This document shows positions 26,762 through 35,480 of a stretch of 64,000 nucleotides of DNA, piece by piece; the stretch's first letter is position 1; each line of letters opens with the position of its first letter. A model generated the notes under the pieces. It ran no database searches. It was not told the origin of the DNA and saw only the letters and a program-made list of their open reading frames with translations. Both the position numbers and the translations under genes were made by a program. This DNA is from CAVQBP01 sp963740945 (GTDB taxonomy: Bacteria; Bacteroidota; Ignavibacteria; Ignavibacteriales; Ignavibacteriaceae): contig CAVUGE010000010.1 in NCBI GenBank assembly GCA_963740945.1, positions 5,091 to 69,090 on the forward strand. Reading direction: 5' to 3'.

Positions 26762-28183
26762 TTACTTCATATTCTTTGCTTTTTCAATTGCTTCTTCAAT
26801 AGTACCTACATACATAAAAGCTGATTCAGGCAAATCATCATGCTTACCTTCAATTATTTCTTTAAATCCTCTGATTGTATTTTCGAGTTTAACATACTTC
26901 CCTTTATATCCTGTAAACTGTTCGGCAACAAAAAATGGTTGACTAAAAAACCGTTGGATTCGTCTTGCTCTTCTAACTACTGTTTTATCCTCATCGGAGA
27001 GCTCATCCATACCTAAAATATTAATTATATCCTGAAGATCCTTATATTGCTGAAGAATTTCTTTACAGTTTTTTGCAACATCATAATGTTCATCTCCCAG
27101 AATACCCGGCTGCAAAATTCTTGAAGTTGATTCTAGAGGATCGACAGCAGGATAAATGCCAAGTTCTGAAATTTGCCTGCTTAAAACGGTTGTAGCATCA
27201 AGATGTGCGAAGACAGCTGCCGGAGCAGGATCCGTCAAATCGTCTGCAGGTACGTAAATAGCCTGTACTGAAGTAATTGAACCTTTATCTGTGGATGTAA
27301 TACGTTCCTGCAATGCACCCATTTCCGTAGCAAGGTTGGGCTGATAACCAACTGCCGAAGGCATACGCCCTAAAAGAGCACTTACTTCAGAACCGGCTTG
27401 AGTAAACCGGAAAATATTGTCAATAAATAAAAGAACATCTCTTCCTTCATCATCTCTAAAATATTCAGCAACTGTTAAACCTGTTAACCCTACACGCAAC
27501 CTCGCTCCGGGCGGTTCATTCATCTGCCCAAAAACTAGTGCAGTCTTTTCTAATACACCCGATTCTTTCATTTCCAGCCACAAATCATTTCCTTCACGGG
27601 TTCTTTCACCTACACCTGCAAAAACTGAATATCCCCCATGCTCTTGAGCTATATTATGAATTAATTCCTGGATGATAACCGTTTTACCGACTCCCGCACC
27701 TCCGAAAAGTCCCGTTTTTCCCCCTTTTGAATACGGCTCAATTAGATCTATAACTTTTATACCTGTTTCAAACATCTCACTTTTTGTAGAAAGGTTTTTG
27801 AATTTAGGAGATGGTCTGTGAATAGGATAAGTCTTTTCTGCTTTTATTTCACCCAGACCGTCAATAGCCTGCCCGGTAACATTTAATAATCTTCCTAATG
27901 TCGAGGGACCTACCGGAACTGAAATTGGTTTACCCATATCGTAGCATTCCATTCCTCTTACGAGACCATCGGTTGAATCCATTGCTACTGTTCTTACCCT
28001 GTCTTCACCTAAATGCTGTTCGACTTCTGCAATTAAATTCTCTTCAACTCCTTCGGTATTTGTACGCGGAATTCTAATCGCATTATAAATTTTCGGCAGA
28101 TGTCCTTCTTCAAATTCAATATCAATTACCGGCCCGATTACTTGAATAATTTTACCTTTTGCTTCACTATGTTCTTCAGCCAT
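26762..28183 (-). CDS. atpD: F1 ATP synthase beta subunit
   Basis: A 473-residue catalytic subunit of the F-type ATP synthase. Walker A is GLFGGAGVGKTVIIQEL (about residue 155), the catalytic Glu lies in AGVGERTREGNDL, the Walker B strand is VLLFIDNIFRFTQAGSEVSA, and the arginine/adenine region is PAVDPLESTSR. Length is standard. With atpC it forms a separate atpDC unit; the remaining F1 and Fo genes are not in this window, an arrangement known in Chlorobi and some Bacteroidota. Confidence 0.98.
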   Translation of the reverse strand: MAEEHSEAKGKIIQVIGPVIDIEFEEGHLPKIYNAIRIPRTNTEGVEENLIAEVEQHLGEDRVRTVAMDSTDGLVRGMECYDMGKPISVPVGPSTLGRLLNVTGQAIDGLGEIKAEKTYPIHRPSPKFKNLSTKSEMFETGIKVIDLIEPYSKGGKTGLFGGAGVGKTVIIQELIHNIAQEHGGYSVFAGVGERTREGNDLWLEMKESGVLEKTALVFGQMNEPPGARLRVGLTGLTVAEYFRDDEGRDVLLFIDNIFRFTQAGSEVSALLGRMPSAVGYQPNLATEMGALQERITSTDKGSITSVQAIYVPADDLTDPAPAAVFAHLDATTVLSRQISELGIYPAVDPLESTSRILQPGILGDEHYDVAKNCKEILQQYKDLQDIINILGMDELSDEDKTVVRRARRIQRFFSQPFFVAEQFTGYKGKYVKLENTIRGFKEIIEGKHDDLPESAFMYVGTIEEAIEKAKNMK

Positions 28184-28245
28184 TTTGTCCCTTTTTAATA
28201 ATAAATCAAAAACTAAATTAAGTATTAGAGGGCTTTTTTACAAAC

Positions 28246-28276
28246 CCGATACTATCCCTTTGAGGGATAGTATCGG
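28246..28276. terminator. strong perfect hairpin between T9SS gene and atpD
   Basis: CCGATACTATCCCT and AGGGATAGTATCGG form a perfect 14-bp stem around a 3-base loop, 40 bases after the stop of the T9SS cargo gene on the minus strand and 63 bases before atpD. No U-run follows on either strand, so it may stabilise mRNA ends or act as a weak terminator rather than a classical one. Confidence 0.5.
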
Positions 28277-28316
28277 TCTCCTAGACAAATACGGAAAGGA
28301 ATAATTTATTTAAATA

Positions 28317-30716
28317 TTACTTCAGAAGCATCATCTTCTTGATTGCAGTGAAGTTACCTGCTTCTATTTTATAGAAGTAAATACCGCTTGACAACTGTTT
28401 GTTATTCGTATTTTGAGCATTAAAAGTAATTTTATAACTGCCTGCAGCTTCTTCCCTATTAACTAAGGTCGAAACTTCATTTCCTAAAATATCATACAGT
28501 TTAATCATGACTTTACTATCTACAGGTAAATCATAGCTAATAACTGTAGATGGATTAAACGGATTTGGATAGTTTTGTGCAAGGCTGAATGTTTTTGGAA
28601 CCATTGAAGTAGCTTGTACAACATTGGAATATTTATAGGAACCATTGAAATCAATTTGTTTCAATCTATAATAAAATACACCGCCGTTTGTGACCTTATC
28701 GGAATATGAATAGCTGTTTTCTTTTACATCACTCCCCTGTCCTTTTATAAAAGCAATTTTAGCAAAACTTTTGCCGTCAATGCTTCTTTGTACCTCAAAC
28801 CCGGAGTTGTTGGTTTCTGTTGCGGTTTTCCAGGATAGAACTACCGCTCCTTGAGATACTTCCGCTGAAAATGATGTTAATTCTACCGGAACGACCGGAA
28901 CTGGCATAAAGTCTGTGATATATCTTGGCAGAATTTGATAACCTCCTGTACCGGTTGTTGTATACTGCGAACCTATACCAGTTAAATCAACAGGCCATGT
29001 TGGTTCAGGTGATTCAAATAATTTCATATCTGCATCAAGATAAGCAACTACTGTATCAGTGCCATCTGTCAGGTACAATGTTGAACTACCTGTTGTTGAC
29101 CAGGTGCCGCTTGCCAACGATAATCCTTTAATTTCAATCAAGTGTGATTCATAATCTTCACCCATTGTATTAAAGTCTGAAATAGTAGTTACTTCAGGTT
29201 TAGGTAATACAGCATTGCTATCCAGTACAACAACACTTGTATCTGTTAAAGGTTGAATTTCAAGTAGTCCGTTAAATGGTGCAATCTTTCCAGTTACCAT
29301 TATACTATCACCTAATTTCAAAGCAGGACTCAGTAAACCGGATTTGAATGTTACTATTCCGCCTGTACCATCCCAGATATAATAGGATCTATTACTTGTC
29401 TGGAAATTAGGTGAAATTGTAACACCTGTAATCATGACTGTATCATTTTCCATTTTTCTTGCTGAATCAATAGGAAGAACTTTCGACATAAAATCTGTAA
29501 TAAATCTAGGTAATAACTGATAACCGCCTACACCACTCGCTGCATATTGAGATTCAATTCCAATTAAATCAACTGGGAATTTAGGTACCGGATAATTAAA
29601 AAGTTTCATGTCGGAATCGAGATAGACATTTACTGTATCTTTACCATCAGTTAAGTAAATCGATTTACTTCCTGATGTTGGCCATGTACTACCACTAAGC
29701 AGCCATAAATTTTTAATTTCAACTAAATGTGATTCATAATCTTCGCCATTTGTGTTAAAGTCGGAAATACTTACTACTTCAGGTTTGGGTAACTCAGCTC
29801 CGCTTCCCAAAACAACAATATCGGTATCACCTGCAGGCAGAATTTCAAGTAATCCGTTAAAAGGACCGATTTTGCCTGTAACCATTACCCTGTCACCTAA
29901 TTTGAGATCAGGGCTGGCTGTACCAGATTTGAATGTTACTATTCCGCCTGTTCCATCCCATATATAGTAAGATCTGTTGCTCGTCTGAAAGTTTGGAGAA
30001 ATTGCAACTCCAATTACTGTGACAGTACTATCTACTGCATTTCTTGCAGAATCAATGGAAATTGTCGGAGATAATGTCTTCCCCATTATCTGTGCATATT
30101 GAGTGATCAAATATTTTGAGTTTGAAGAAGATCCATCATACCATGGATAAATCCTGAAATAAAGAGTATCACCCTCATTAACCTGTACACTTATATGATA
30201 ACCAAAATGCTGGACAGAATCCCTGTAAGGCAGAACACCAGTACTTGAAGAATTGAGCATAGTTTTGTTTGCAAATGAAGGATCGGTGGAATAATATAAG
30301 TTAGTTCTGATATGATCTGTTGTTCCGCTGGCACCAAGATATATAGAGATAGAATCGGCTATAAACAAATTTCCCATATCCGGTGCTAAAGCGAATTGAA
30401 TCCACCTGTTATCATTTTGTTTTGTCTCATCTCCCCAGTTAATTTTTGCACCGTTAATATAAGGCGCCCAGCGTATTGCATTTGTCACACCGGAAATAGG
30501 ACTGTTCGGAATAGATTTTGTGTCAATTATAGCTATTGTGTCAGTATTTTTAACTGTCTGACCGGTCACGCTTCCTACAACTGTTGTAGGTGACAAAGAA
30601 TCAGCTCCAATAAGATTCCATGTTACCGATGCATCAGTTTGCCCGAACGTTAATGTTGAACAAACTCCTAACATTAAAAAGAAGAACAAAGAAGACTGTA
30701 CTAACCTTTTTTTCAT
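28317..30716 (-). CDS. T9SS-exported protein with two OB-fold-like repeats
   Basis: A 799-residue secreted protein. Signal peptide to about residue 26 (SLFFFLMLGVCSTLTFGQ); a beta-rich domain to 220; two near-identical ~170-residue repeats (about 225-390 and 420-580), each with GVTISPNFQTSNRSYYIWDG, a LKLGD.(V/I)MVTGKI strand and a GGYQLLPR(F/Y)ITDF end, resembling the YhcR-type OB fold found in secreted nucleases; a fibronectin-like unit (VVLSWKTATETNNSGFEVQR); and a type A T9SS tail with LAQNYPNPFNPSTVISYDLP ending KKMMLLK. No catalytic nuclease domain is present, so a binding role is more likely. Last gene of the secreted-protein run; 243 bases and a terminator separate it from the gene before. 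Confidence 0.8.
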   Translation of the reverse strand: MKKRLVQSSLFFFLMLGVCSTLTFGQTDASVTWNLIGADSLSPTTVVGSVTGQTVKNTDTIAIIDTKSIPNSPISGVTNAIRWAPYINGAKINWGDETKQNDNRWIQFALAPDMGNLFIADSISIYLGASGTTDHIRTNLYYSTDPSFANKTMLNSSSTGVLPYRDSVQHFGYHISVQVNEGDTLYFRIYPWYDGSSSNSKYLITQYAQIMGKTLSPTISIDSARNAVDSTVTVIGVAISPNFQTSNRSYYIWDGTGGIVTFKSGTASPDLKLGDRVMVTGKIGPFNGLLEILPAGDTDIVVLGSGAELPKPEVVSISDFNTNGEDYESHLVEIKNLWLLSGSTWPTSGSKSIYLTDGKDTVNVYLDSDMKLFNYPVPKFPVDLIGIESQYAASGVGGYQLLPRFITDFMSKVLPIDSARKMENDTVMITGVTISPNFQTSNRSYYIWDGTGGIVTFKSGLLSPALKLGDSIMVTGKIAPFNGLLEIQPLTDTSVVVLDSNAVLPKPEVTTISDFNTMGEDYESHLIEIKGLSLASGTWSTTGSSTLYLTDGTDTVVAYLDADMKLFESPEPTWPVDLTGIGSQYTTTGTGGYQILPRYITDFMPVPVVPVELTSFSAEVSQGAVVLSWKTATETNNSGFEVQRSIDGKSFAKIAFIKGQGSDVKENSYSYSDKVTNGGVFYYRLKQIDFNGSYKYSNVVQATSMVPKTFSLAQNYPNPFNPSTVISYDLPVDSKVMIKLYDILGNEVSTLVNREEAAGSYKITFNAQNTNNKQLSSGIYFYKIEAGNFTAIKKMMLLK

Positions 30717-30916
30717 AAGTTTCTCCTAATTTTTAATTGAAAAATCGTCACAATTATTAATTATATAAGTCTACAACTTACATAATTGATAATTGATGAC
30801 CTTTTTTATTTAAGTTTTCTTAGTTGAAGCAAATTCATGTTTACTAAATTGCAATATAGAAAAACTCATAATGTTATGCTATTTACCGGTTAAGTAAAAT
30901 AAACTTTTTTTTATAA

Positions 30917-30951
30917 AAACCTCCCAAGGTTTTCCTAAACCTTGGAGGTTT
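30917..30951 (-). terminator. rho-independent terminator
   Basis: On the minus strand AAACCTCCAAGGTTT and AAACCTTGGGAGGTTT pair (one bulge) and are followed by a T5 run, just after the phospholipase D-like gene. A similar AAACCTCC..GGAGGTTT hairpin occurs at 39835-39867. Confidence 0.75.
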
Positions 30952-30959
30952 ATTAAGTT

Positions 30960-33284
30960 TTATTTCAAAAGCACAAGTTTTTTTGTAGAATAAAATCCTG
31001 GAGTTTTAAGTATATAGACATAAACTCCGCTTGCAAGATCACTGCCGTCTACTTGCACATCAGTAATTCCAGCCGGAACTTCTCCTTTTAATAATGTTTT
31101 CACTTTTCTTCCAAGCATATCATAAAGTGACAGATCAATACTCTCTCTTTTAATTATCTCGAATTGAATTGTTGTAACAGGATTAAATGGATTGGGATAA
31201 TTCTGAAACAAAACATAACTCATATTTTTATCGTTCTTACTATTAACAACTCCGGTCGGTACTGTAAAAGCAGTTTTCCCTCCAGCATCATTATATCTCG
31301 CTTTGAAATCCTGTAAATATAAATTTGCAATTAATGAGTCGTCAAATATTAAAGTATTCTCATCATTATCGTTTTCTGCGGCGGAAGACCAATTATGAGA
31401 TCCGGTAATTACCTCCGGACTGCTTTCAGGATTCAACGCATCTATAATTGCATATTTATCATGAAGAGTAGGAGAAGGATTTTTTAATGCTTCGGAAAAA
31501 TTCTGTAGTGTGTTGAATTCACTTCCGCTGGCATCGAAATCATGTATAACGCTTCTTATATCTGTGGTCCCGGAGTTATATTTATTGAACAAAGCATTTT
31601 CAATGTCATTTCTGGTAAAAACATAAAGAGCCATATAAACTGATTGATCAGCCGAATTTATTGCATTTATTATATGGCTTGTCGTACCATCCGAAGGGCT
31701 GAAATAAACTTGTACTTCTCTTCCTCTTATATTAAATGAATGTTGGGTATTGTCACTTTTATTGCTTCCGAATTTTGCCTTAGAAGGATCAGGCTCATCA
31801 GTGCTGCTTCCCCACATTTCTTCAAATTCAGATTCATAAGCTTTGGTAATTGCAGGATCATTTATTTCTACTACATTATTTTTCCATCCGAGTTCTGTAT
31901 TTGTTATATTCCATGAACCTGTCCAGAGCCAGTCGTTAACTGCAATCGTATCCCTGGCATCAAAAACGAAGAACTTATTATGCATTATTCCAGGAAGTGT
32001 TGACGGCCGTTTACTGATTTTTATACCGTTATTTAATAATGTCTGGATATTATCCTGAGTAGTACGGCTGTCATAAACCACTCTTATTTTTACCCCCCTA
32101 TTTCTAGCAACAATCAAAGCATCTGCAACATCCGGCATCCCTGAAAAACTGTAGACTGCAAGATCAATCGAATAATTTGCATAATTTATTCTGTTAATTA
32201 ATTTCTGCTGAAAATCTGTATTGCCGTGAGCCGAATTTCCTGGTATAGCAACTGATGTATCAATAGGGAAATTGAAATAGATATTTATTTTTCCTAAGGA
32301 AGGATTTGAAGAAGCTGTAGTTACTGAATTTAAAGCACTTGAACTTGTTCCTACTGAATTGGTGGAATAAACTTTGTAATAATAAGTTTTAACAGGCATT
32401 AACCCGGTAACTTTTATCTCATGCTCTGTTGTATCATTATCGATTTGTATCGAATCTAATTCAAGAGCTTTTGTTAAACCGAATTTTATTTTTGTATCAC
32501 CGTTCCGGGCAGTCTTGTAATAAACCGTAAAAGATATAGTGTCAATATTTGCTGCCAGTACCGGACTTAAAATTAATGGTGCCCCGTCATCAACAATATC
32601 GGAAATATATCTTGGAAAAAGCTGATAACCGCTGTTATATGGAGACGAAAATTTATATTGACCAAGAACCCCGATGATATCGATCTTGCCTAATGGTATT
32701 GGAGAACCGACAATTGTTGTAACGTCTTTATCTATTCTAAGTCCTGAGGCTAATGTTCCGGAAGTATCGGCGATATCATAATTCTGCCCGCTGCTTCCAC
32801 CTGTGAAATTTCCGCTTCCTGAAATCGAGACATTGTTAATCCTTATAAGTCTCCCTTCATAATCCTCCACTCCATTCCATTCCTGGTTTATAATATCAGA
32901 TATTGTTATTATAACAGGCATAACTTGATGATTAGAAGATATCACTTCAACTTCGGAATTTGAATTAGGAACCATTTCCGCAAGTCCGTTATATTGAGTA
33001 AGCACTGCTGTAACAATAACTGAGTCTCCGATGTTGACTTTATTAGCAAAACTGCTGCCATAAACAGAAATTGCCCCCGTTTCGTCCTGTATTGTACCGG
33101 GCCCGGCATTTCCCAATTGATTTGATGAAGTCACTATACCGGTAATTGTAAAAACTTTCCCGGTATCAGCCGGAACTCCATTCGAATCATTTTGCTTGAT
33201 ATCTGCAATAGGTGTTATGGTTTGAGAATAAGAAAATGAACTTATTAATATTAAAACTAACAGAACTAATTTTTTAAAAATCAT
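30960..33284 (-). CDS. T9SS-exported phospholipase D-fold protein with OB domain
   Basis: A 774-residue secreted protein. After the signal peptide (LVLLVLILISSFSYSQ) come an OB-fold-like region (residues 20-230, GKVFTITGIVTSSNQLGNAG, GGYQLFPRYISDI in variant form), a fibronectin-like unit, and two PLD catalytic halves: HNKFFVFD (about 434) with TGSWNITN, and HDKYAIID (about 608) with TGSHNWSS. Both HKD motifs are intact. It ends in a T9SS type A tail (LFQNYPNPFNPVTTIQFEI to KKLVLLK). PLD-family enzymes cleave phosphodiesters in phospholipids or nucleic acids; pairing with an OB fold favours a secreted nuclease, which is inference. It overlaps the previous gene by 4 bases and is followed by a terminator. 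Confidence 0.85.
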   Translation of the reverse strand: MIFKKLVLLVLILISSFSYSQTITPIADIKQNDSNGVPADTGKVFTITGIVTSSNQLGNAGPGTIQDETGAISVYGSSFANKVNIGDSVIVTAVLTQYNGLAEMVPNSNSEVEVISSNHQVMPVIITISDIINQEWNGVEDYEGRLIRINNVSISGSGNFTGGSSGQNYDIADTSGTLASGLRIDKDVTTIVGSPIPLGKIDIIGVLGQYKFSSPYNSGYQLFPRYISDIVDDGAPLILSPVLAANIDTISFTVYYKTARNGDTKIKFGLTKALELDSIQIDNDTTEHEIKVTGLMPVKTYYYKVYSTNSVGTSSSALNSVTTASSNPSLGKINIYFNFPIDTSVAIPGNSAHGNTDFQQKLINRINYANYSIDLAVYSFSGMPDVADALIVARNRGVKIRVVYDSRTTQDNIQTLLNNGIKISKRPSTLPGIMHNKFFVFDARDTIAVNDWLWTGSWNITNTELGWKNNVVEINDPAITKAYESEFEEMWGSSTDEPDPSKAKFGSNKSDNTQHSFNIRGREVQVYFSPSDGTTSHIINAINSADQSVYMALYVFTRNDIENALFNKYNSGTTDIRSVIHDFDASGSEFNTLQNFSEALKNPSPTLHDKYAIIDALNPESSPEVITGSHNWSSAAENDNDENTLIFDDSLIANLYLQDFKARYNDAGGKTAFTVPTGVVNSKNDKNMSYVLFQNYPNPFNPVTTIQFEIIKRESIDLSLYDMLGRKVKTLLKGEVPAGITDVQVDGSDLASGVYVYILKTPGFYSTKKLVLLK

Positions 33285-34504
33285 CGTAAATCTGTAGAAA
33301 GTATAAATCTTAAAATTCTATTATTCCCTGAATCAACAACATAAAGTATACGGTCAAAGAAAGCTACAGAATATGGTTGATTAAAGAGTTCAGACCCCCC
33401 GAATGACTGCAGCTCATCGCCTAAAGGAGTAAACTTAAATACACTATCTTTTTTAGCGTCCGCAATAAAAATATTATCGGCATCATCGATACAAGAACCT
33501 TCCGGCTGAGTAAATTTATTTGGGCTCATTAAAGCACCCCCATCAGATGGGGTCAATCTTGCAACATAGTCTGCAGATACAGGTGTAACAACATAAGTAA
33601 GCCACTGTGCTTTTAAGCTGTTGCTGCCGGTTAATGTTTCAATAAAATCTATATTTTTTCGATTAAAAGATGTAAGAGAGCTAATCTGGTTAGCTGAAAC
33701 TAAACCGGAGCTGATGGGATCAATATTTGGAACTCTTCCTATCAAAGTATCTCCTTCTCCGCCGTTAATTAATTCCTTAGGGCTGAAATTTAATATTGAA
33801 TTATCCGGATCAACAAAACTGGTATTAGCAGGGCCTGTCCTTGCTACATAAAATGTATTATTATAAAAAACAATGACTGCAGTATACCGTCTATCCGGAT
33901 ATTTAAGATCCATAGGACGGGGCAATAGTTTTGTTATCGGAGCATTGCCAATCTGATGTTCTGCTGCGAATAAGTTCAATTTGTAGACTGCGCCAAATGT
34001 TTGGGTTTGCCCATTTACAATTGTATCAAGTTCAGCGCATACAATTAGATTTAACTTGTAATCCTGTGCCAAAGCGACTGGTCTTCTTATTTGTCTCGTT
34101 CCTAAAATGTTCCCGTTTAAATTCATCATAACAATACGGTCATTATAGGTATCGGCTACATAAATAAATGGTTCTCTCCCTATAATCATACCCTGAGGTT
34201 TATTGAAACCGGTCCAGGGAGGATTCAATTGAACATATACGGTATCCCCTGTAATATTTGCATTACCTTTACTTGAAGTCAGCTGGCCGATGTCGAATTT
34301 ATCACCGCAACCTGCAAGCAGTGGGAAAATTAAAATTACAAAAAGAAGCGGAAGAATAACTGAATGACTGAATAATTGAATGATTTTCTCATTCATCCGT
34401 TCATTCATGCAAGCATTCATCCATTCACGCTTATCACGTATCAGATTTATTTTTCGTTTAACTTCCAAAAGTTTATTATTATTTATAAATTTCTTCTTCA
34501 TCAA
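33281..34504 (-). CDS. NHL/six-bladed-propeller lipoprotein
   Basis: A 407-residue lipoprotein. Lipobox LLAGC puts the lipidated Cys at 66, an unusually long leader. Residues 27-49 (EWMNACMNERMNEK and on) come from low-complexity ATGAATG-type repeat DNA, so the functional start may be the Met at 37, leaving a normal signal peptide. The body is a propeller of NHL type: FNKPQGMIIGREPFIYVADT with YNDRIVMMN, SCIDDADNIFIADAKKDSVF and LYVVDSGNNRILRF. Such propellers bind ligands or proteins. It overlaps by 4 bases both the PorV-like gene before it and the PLD gene after it, so all three are translationally coupled. Confidence 0.8.
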   Translation of the reverse strand: MMKKKFINNNKLLEVKRKINLIRDKREWMNACMNERMNEKIIQLFSHSVILPLLFVILIFPLLAGCGDKFDIGQLTSSKGNANITGDTVYVQLNPPWTGFNKPQGMIIGREPFIYVADTYNDRIVMMNLNGNILGTRQIRRPVALAQDYKLNLIVCAELDTIVNGQTQTFGAVYKLNLFAAEHQIGNAPITKLLPRPMDLKYPDRRYTAVIVFYNNTFYVARTGPANTSFVDPDNSILNFSPKELINGGEGDTLIGRVPNIDPISSGLVSANQISSLTSFNRKNIDFIETLTGSNSLKAQWLTYVVTPVSADYVARLTPSDGGALMSPNKFTQPEGSCIDDADNIFIADAKKDSVFKFTPLGDELQSFGGSELFNQPYSVAFFDRILYVVDSGNNRILRFILSTDLR

Positions 34505-35478
34505 AGACCTAAAATGATTGAAAATCTTTGTGCATTTCCCAATCTTATAAAATTAGAATATGAATAGTCTACGGCACAATAAGCAATTCTTATAGGAATA
34601 TTTACTCCGAAACCAAATGAATAATTCTGTTCATCGACATTAAACTTATATCCGCCCCTTATATAGACTATATTTTTCCAACTATATTCAAATCCTGTAG
34701 CTACATTTTCTTTATTATCATTCGGATGATTTAGTTGAATTGATGTGGTTATTTTATTGTCTTCCGATTGATATGGTTCGAATGCAAAACCTATACGGAA
34801 TATGGTTGGGGGTGAAAAAGATTGCCAATCAGATTTTTCTCTTTTGCCAACAAGAACGACCTTACCATCAGGAGCTAGCTGATTTCCAAAATTAGAAACT
34901 GCAACTGCAAATCTCGTTGTTCCCAGACCAGTCCAATAATAGGTTCCCAGATCAATCATAACACCGCGCATTTTTAATTTATCAAGGGTTTCTTCAATAT
35001 ACCTAACAGTTCCGCCAAAGCTGAATTTATCGGTCATTTTTCTAGAATATGAGACCGCAAAAGCAAGATCGCCGTAGCTGAAATATTCACCTGTGCCAAA
35101 AGGGGCAAATTCTGTAGTAACAGGCATATCTTTGGTAGAGAGTGATGTAAATGCAACCCCAACAGCATTAGTAGCATCAAGGTGATAAACCGCTCCTAAG
35201 AAATCATGGTAAATATCCACTACCCATTGATTATGTGAGAACATAACCTGATCCTGATCGAACTGCACTAGCCCGGCTGGGTTCCAGTATAATGCTGATG
35301 CATCATTTGCTACAGCAACAAAAGATTCACCTAAAGCAGTAGCTCTGCTTCCGACTCCTATTTTTAAAAACTGCGCAGTTGAAATACCTGCTCTCTGGCC
35401 GCCTAAATTTGGAAATAATTGCGCCTTTATATCAATAAATGCAGTCAATAAAATTATAGCAACTAATATTTTTTTCAT
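34501..35478 (-). CDS. PorV/PorQ-like outer-membrane protein
   Basis: A 325-residue beta-barrel protein: signal peptide, then AGISTAQFLKIGVGSRATAL and GESFVAVANDASALYWNPAG, the FadL-like PorV/PorQ (UPF0164) hallmark, followed by barrel strands (YSYSNFIRLGNAQRFSIILG at the end). PorV shuttles T9SS cargo from the translocon to the attachment complex; paralogues encoded with cargo genes are common in this part of the tree, and this copy may be dedicated to the T9SS proteins around it. It starts 2 bases after the TonB receptor stop and overlaps the next gene by 4 bases. Confidence 0.85.
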   Translation of the reverse strand: MKKILVAIILLTAFIDIKAQLFPNLGGQRAGISTAQFLKIGVGSRATALGESFVAVANDASALYWNPAGLVQFDQDQVMFSHNQWVVDIYHDFLGAVYHLDATNAVGVAFTSLSTKDMPVTTEFAPFGTGEYFSYGDLAFAVSYSRKMTDKFSFGGTVRYIEETLDKLKMRGVMIDLGTYYWTGLGTTRFAVAVSNFGNQLAPDGKVVLVGKREKSDWQSFSPPTIFRIGFAFEPYQSEDNKITTSIQLNHPNDNKENVATGFEYSWKNIVYIRGGYKFNVDEQNYSFGFGVNIPIRIAYCAVDYSYSNFIRLGNAQRFSIILGL

Positions 35479-35480
35479 TC

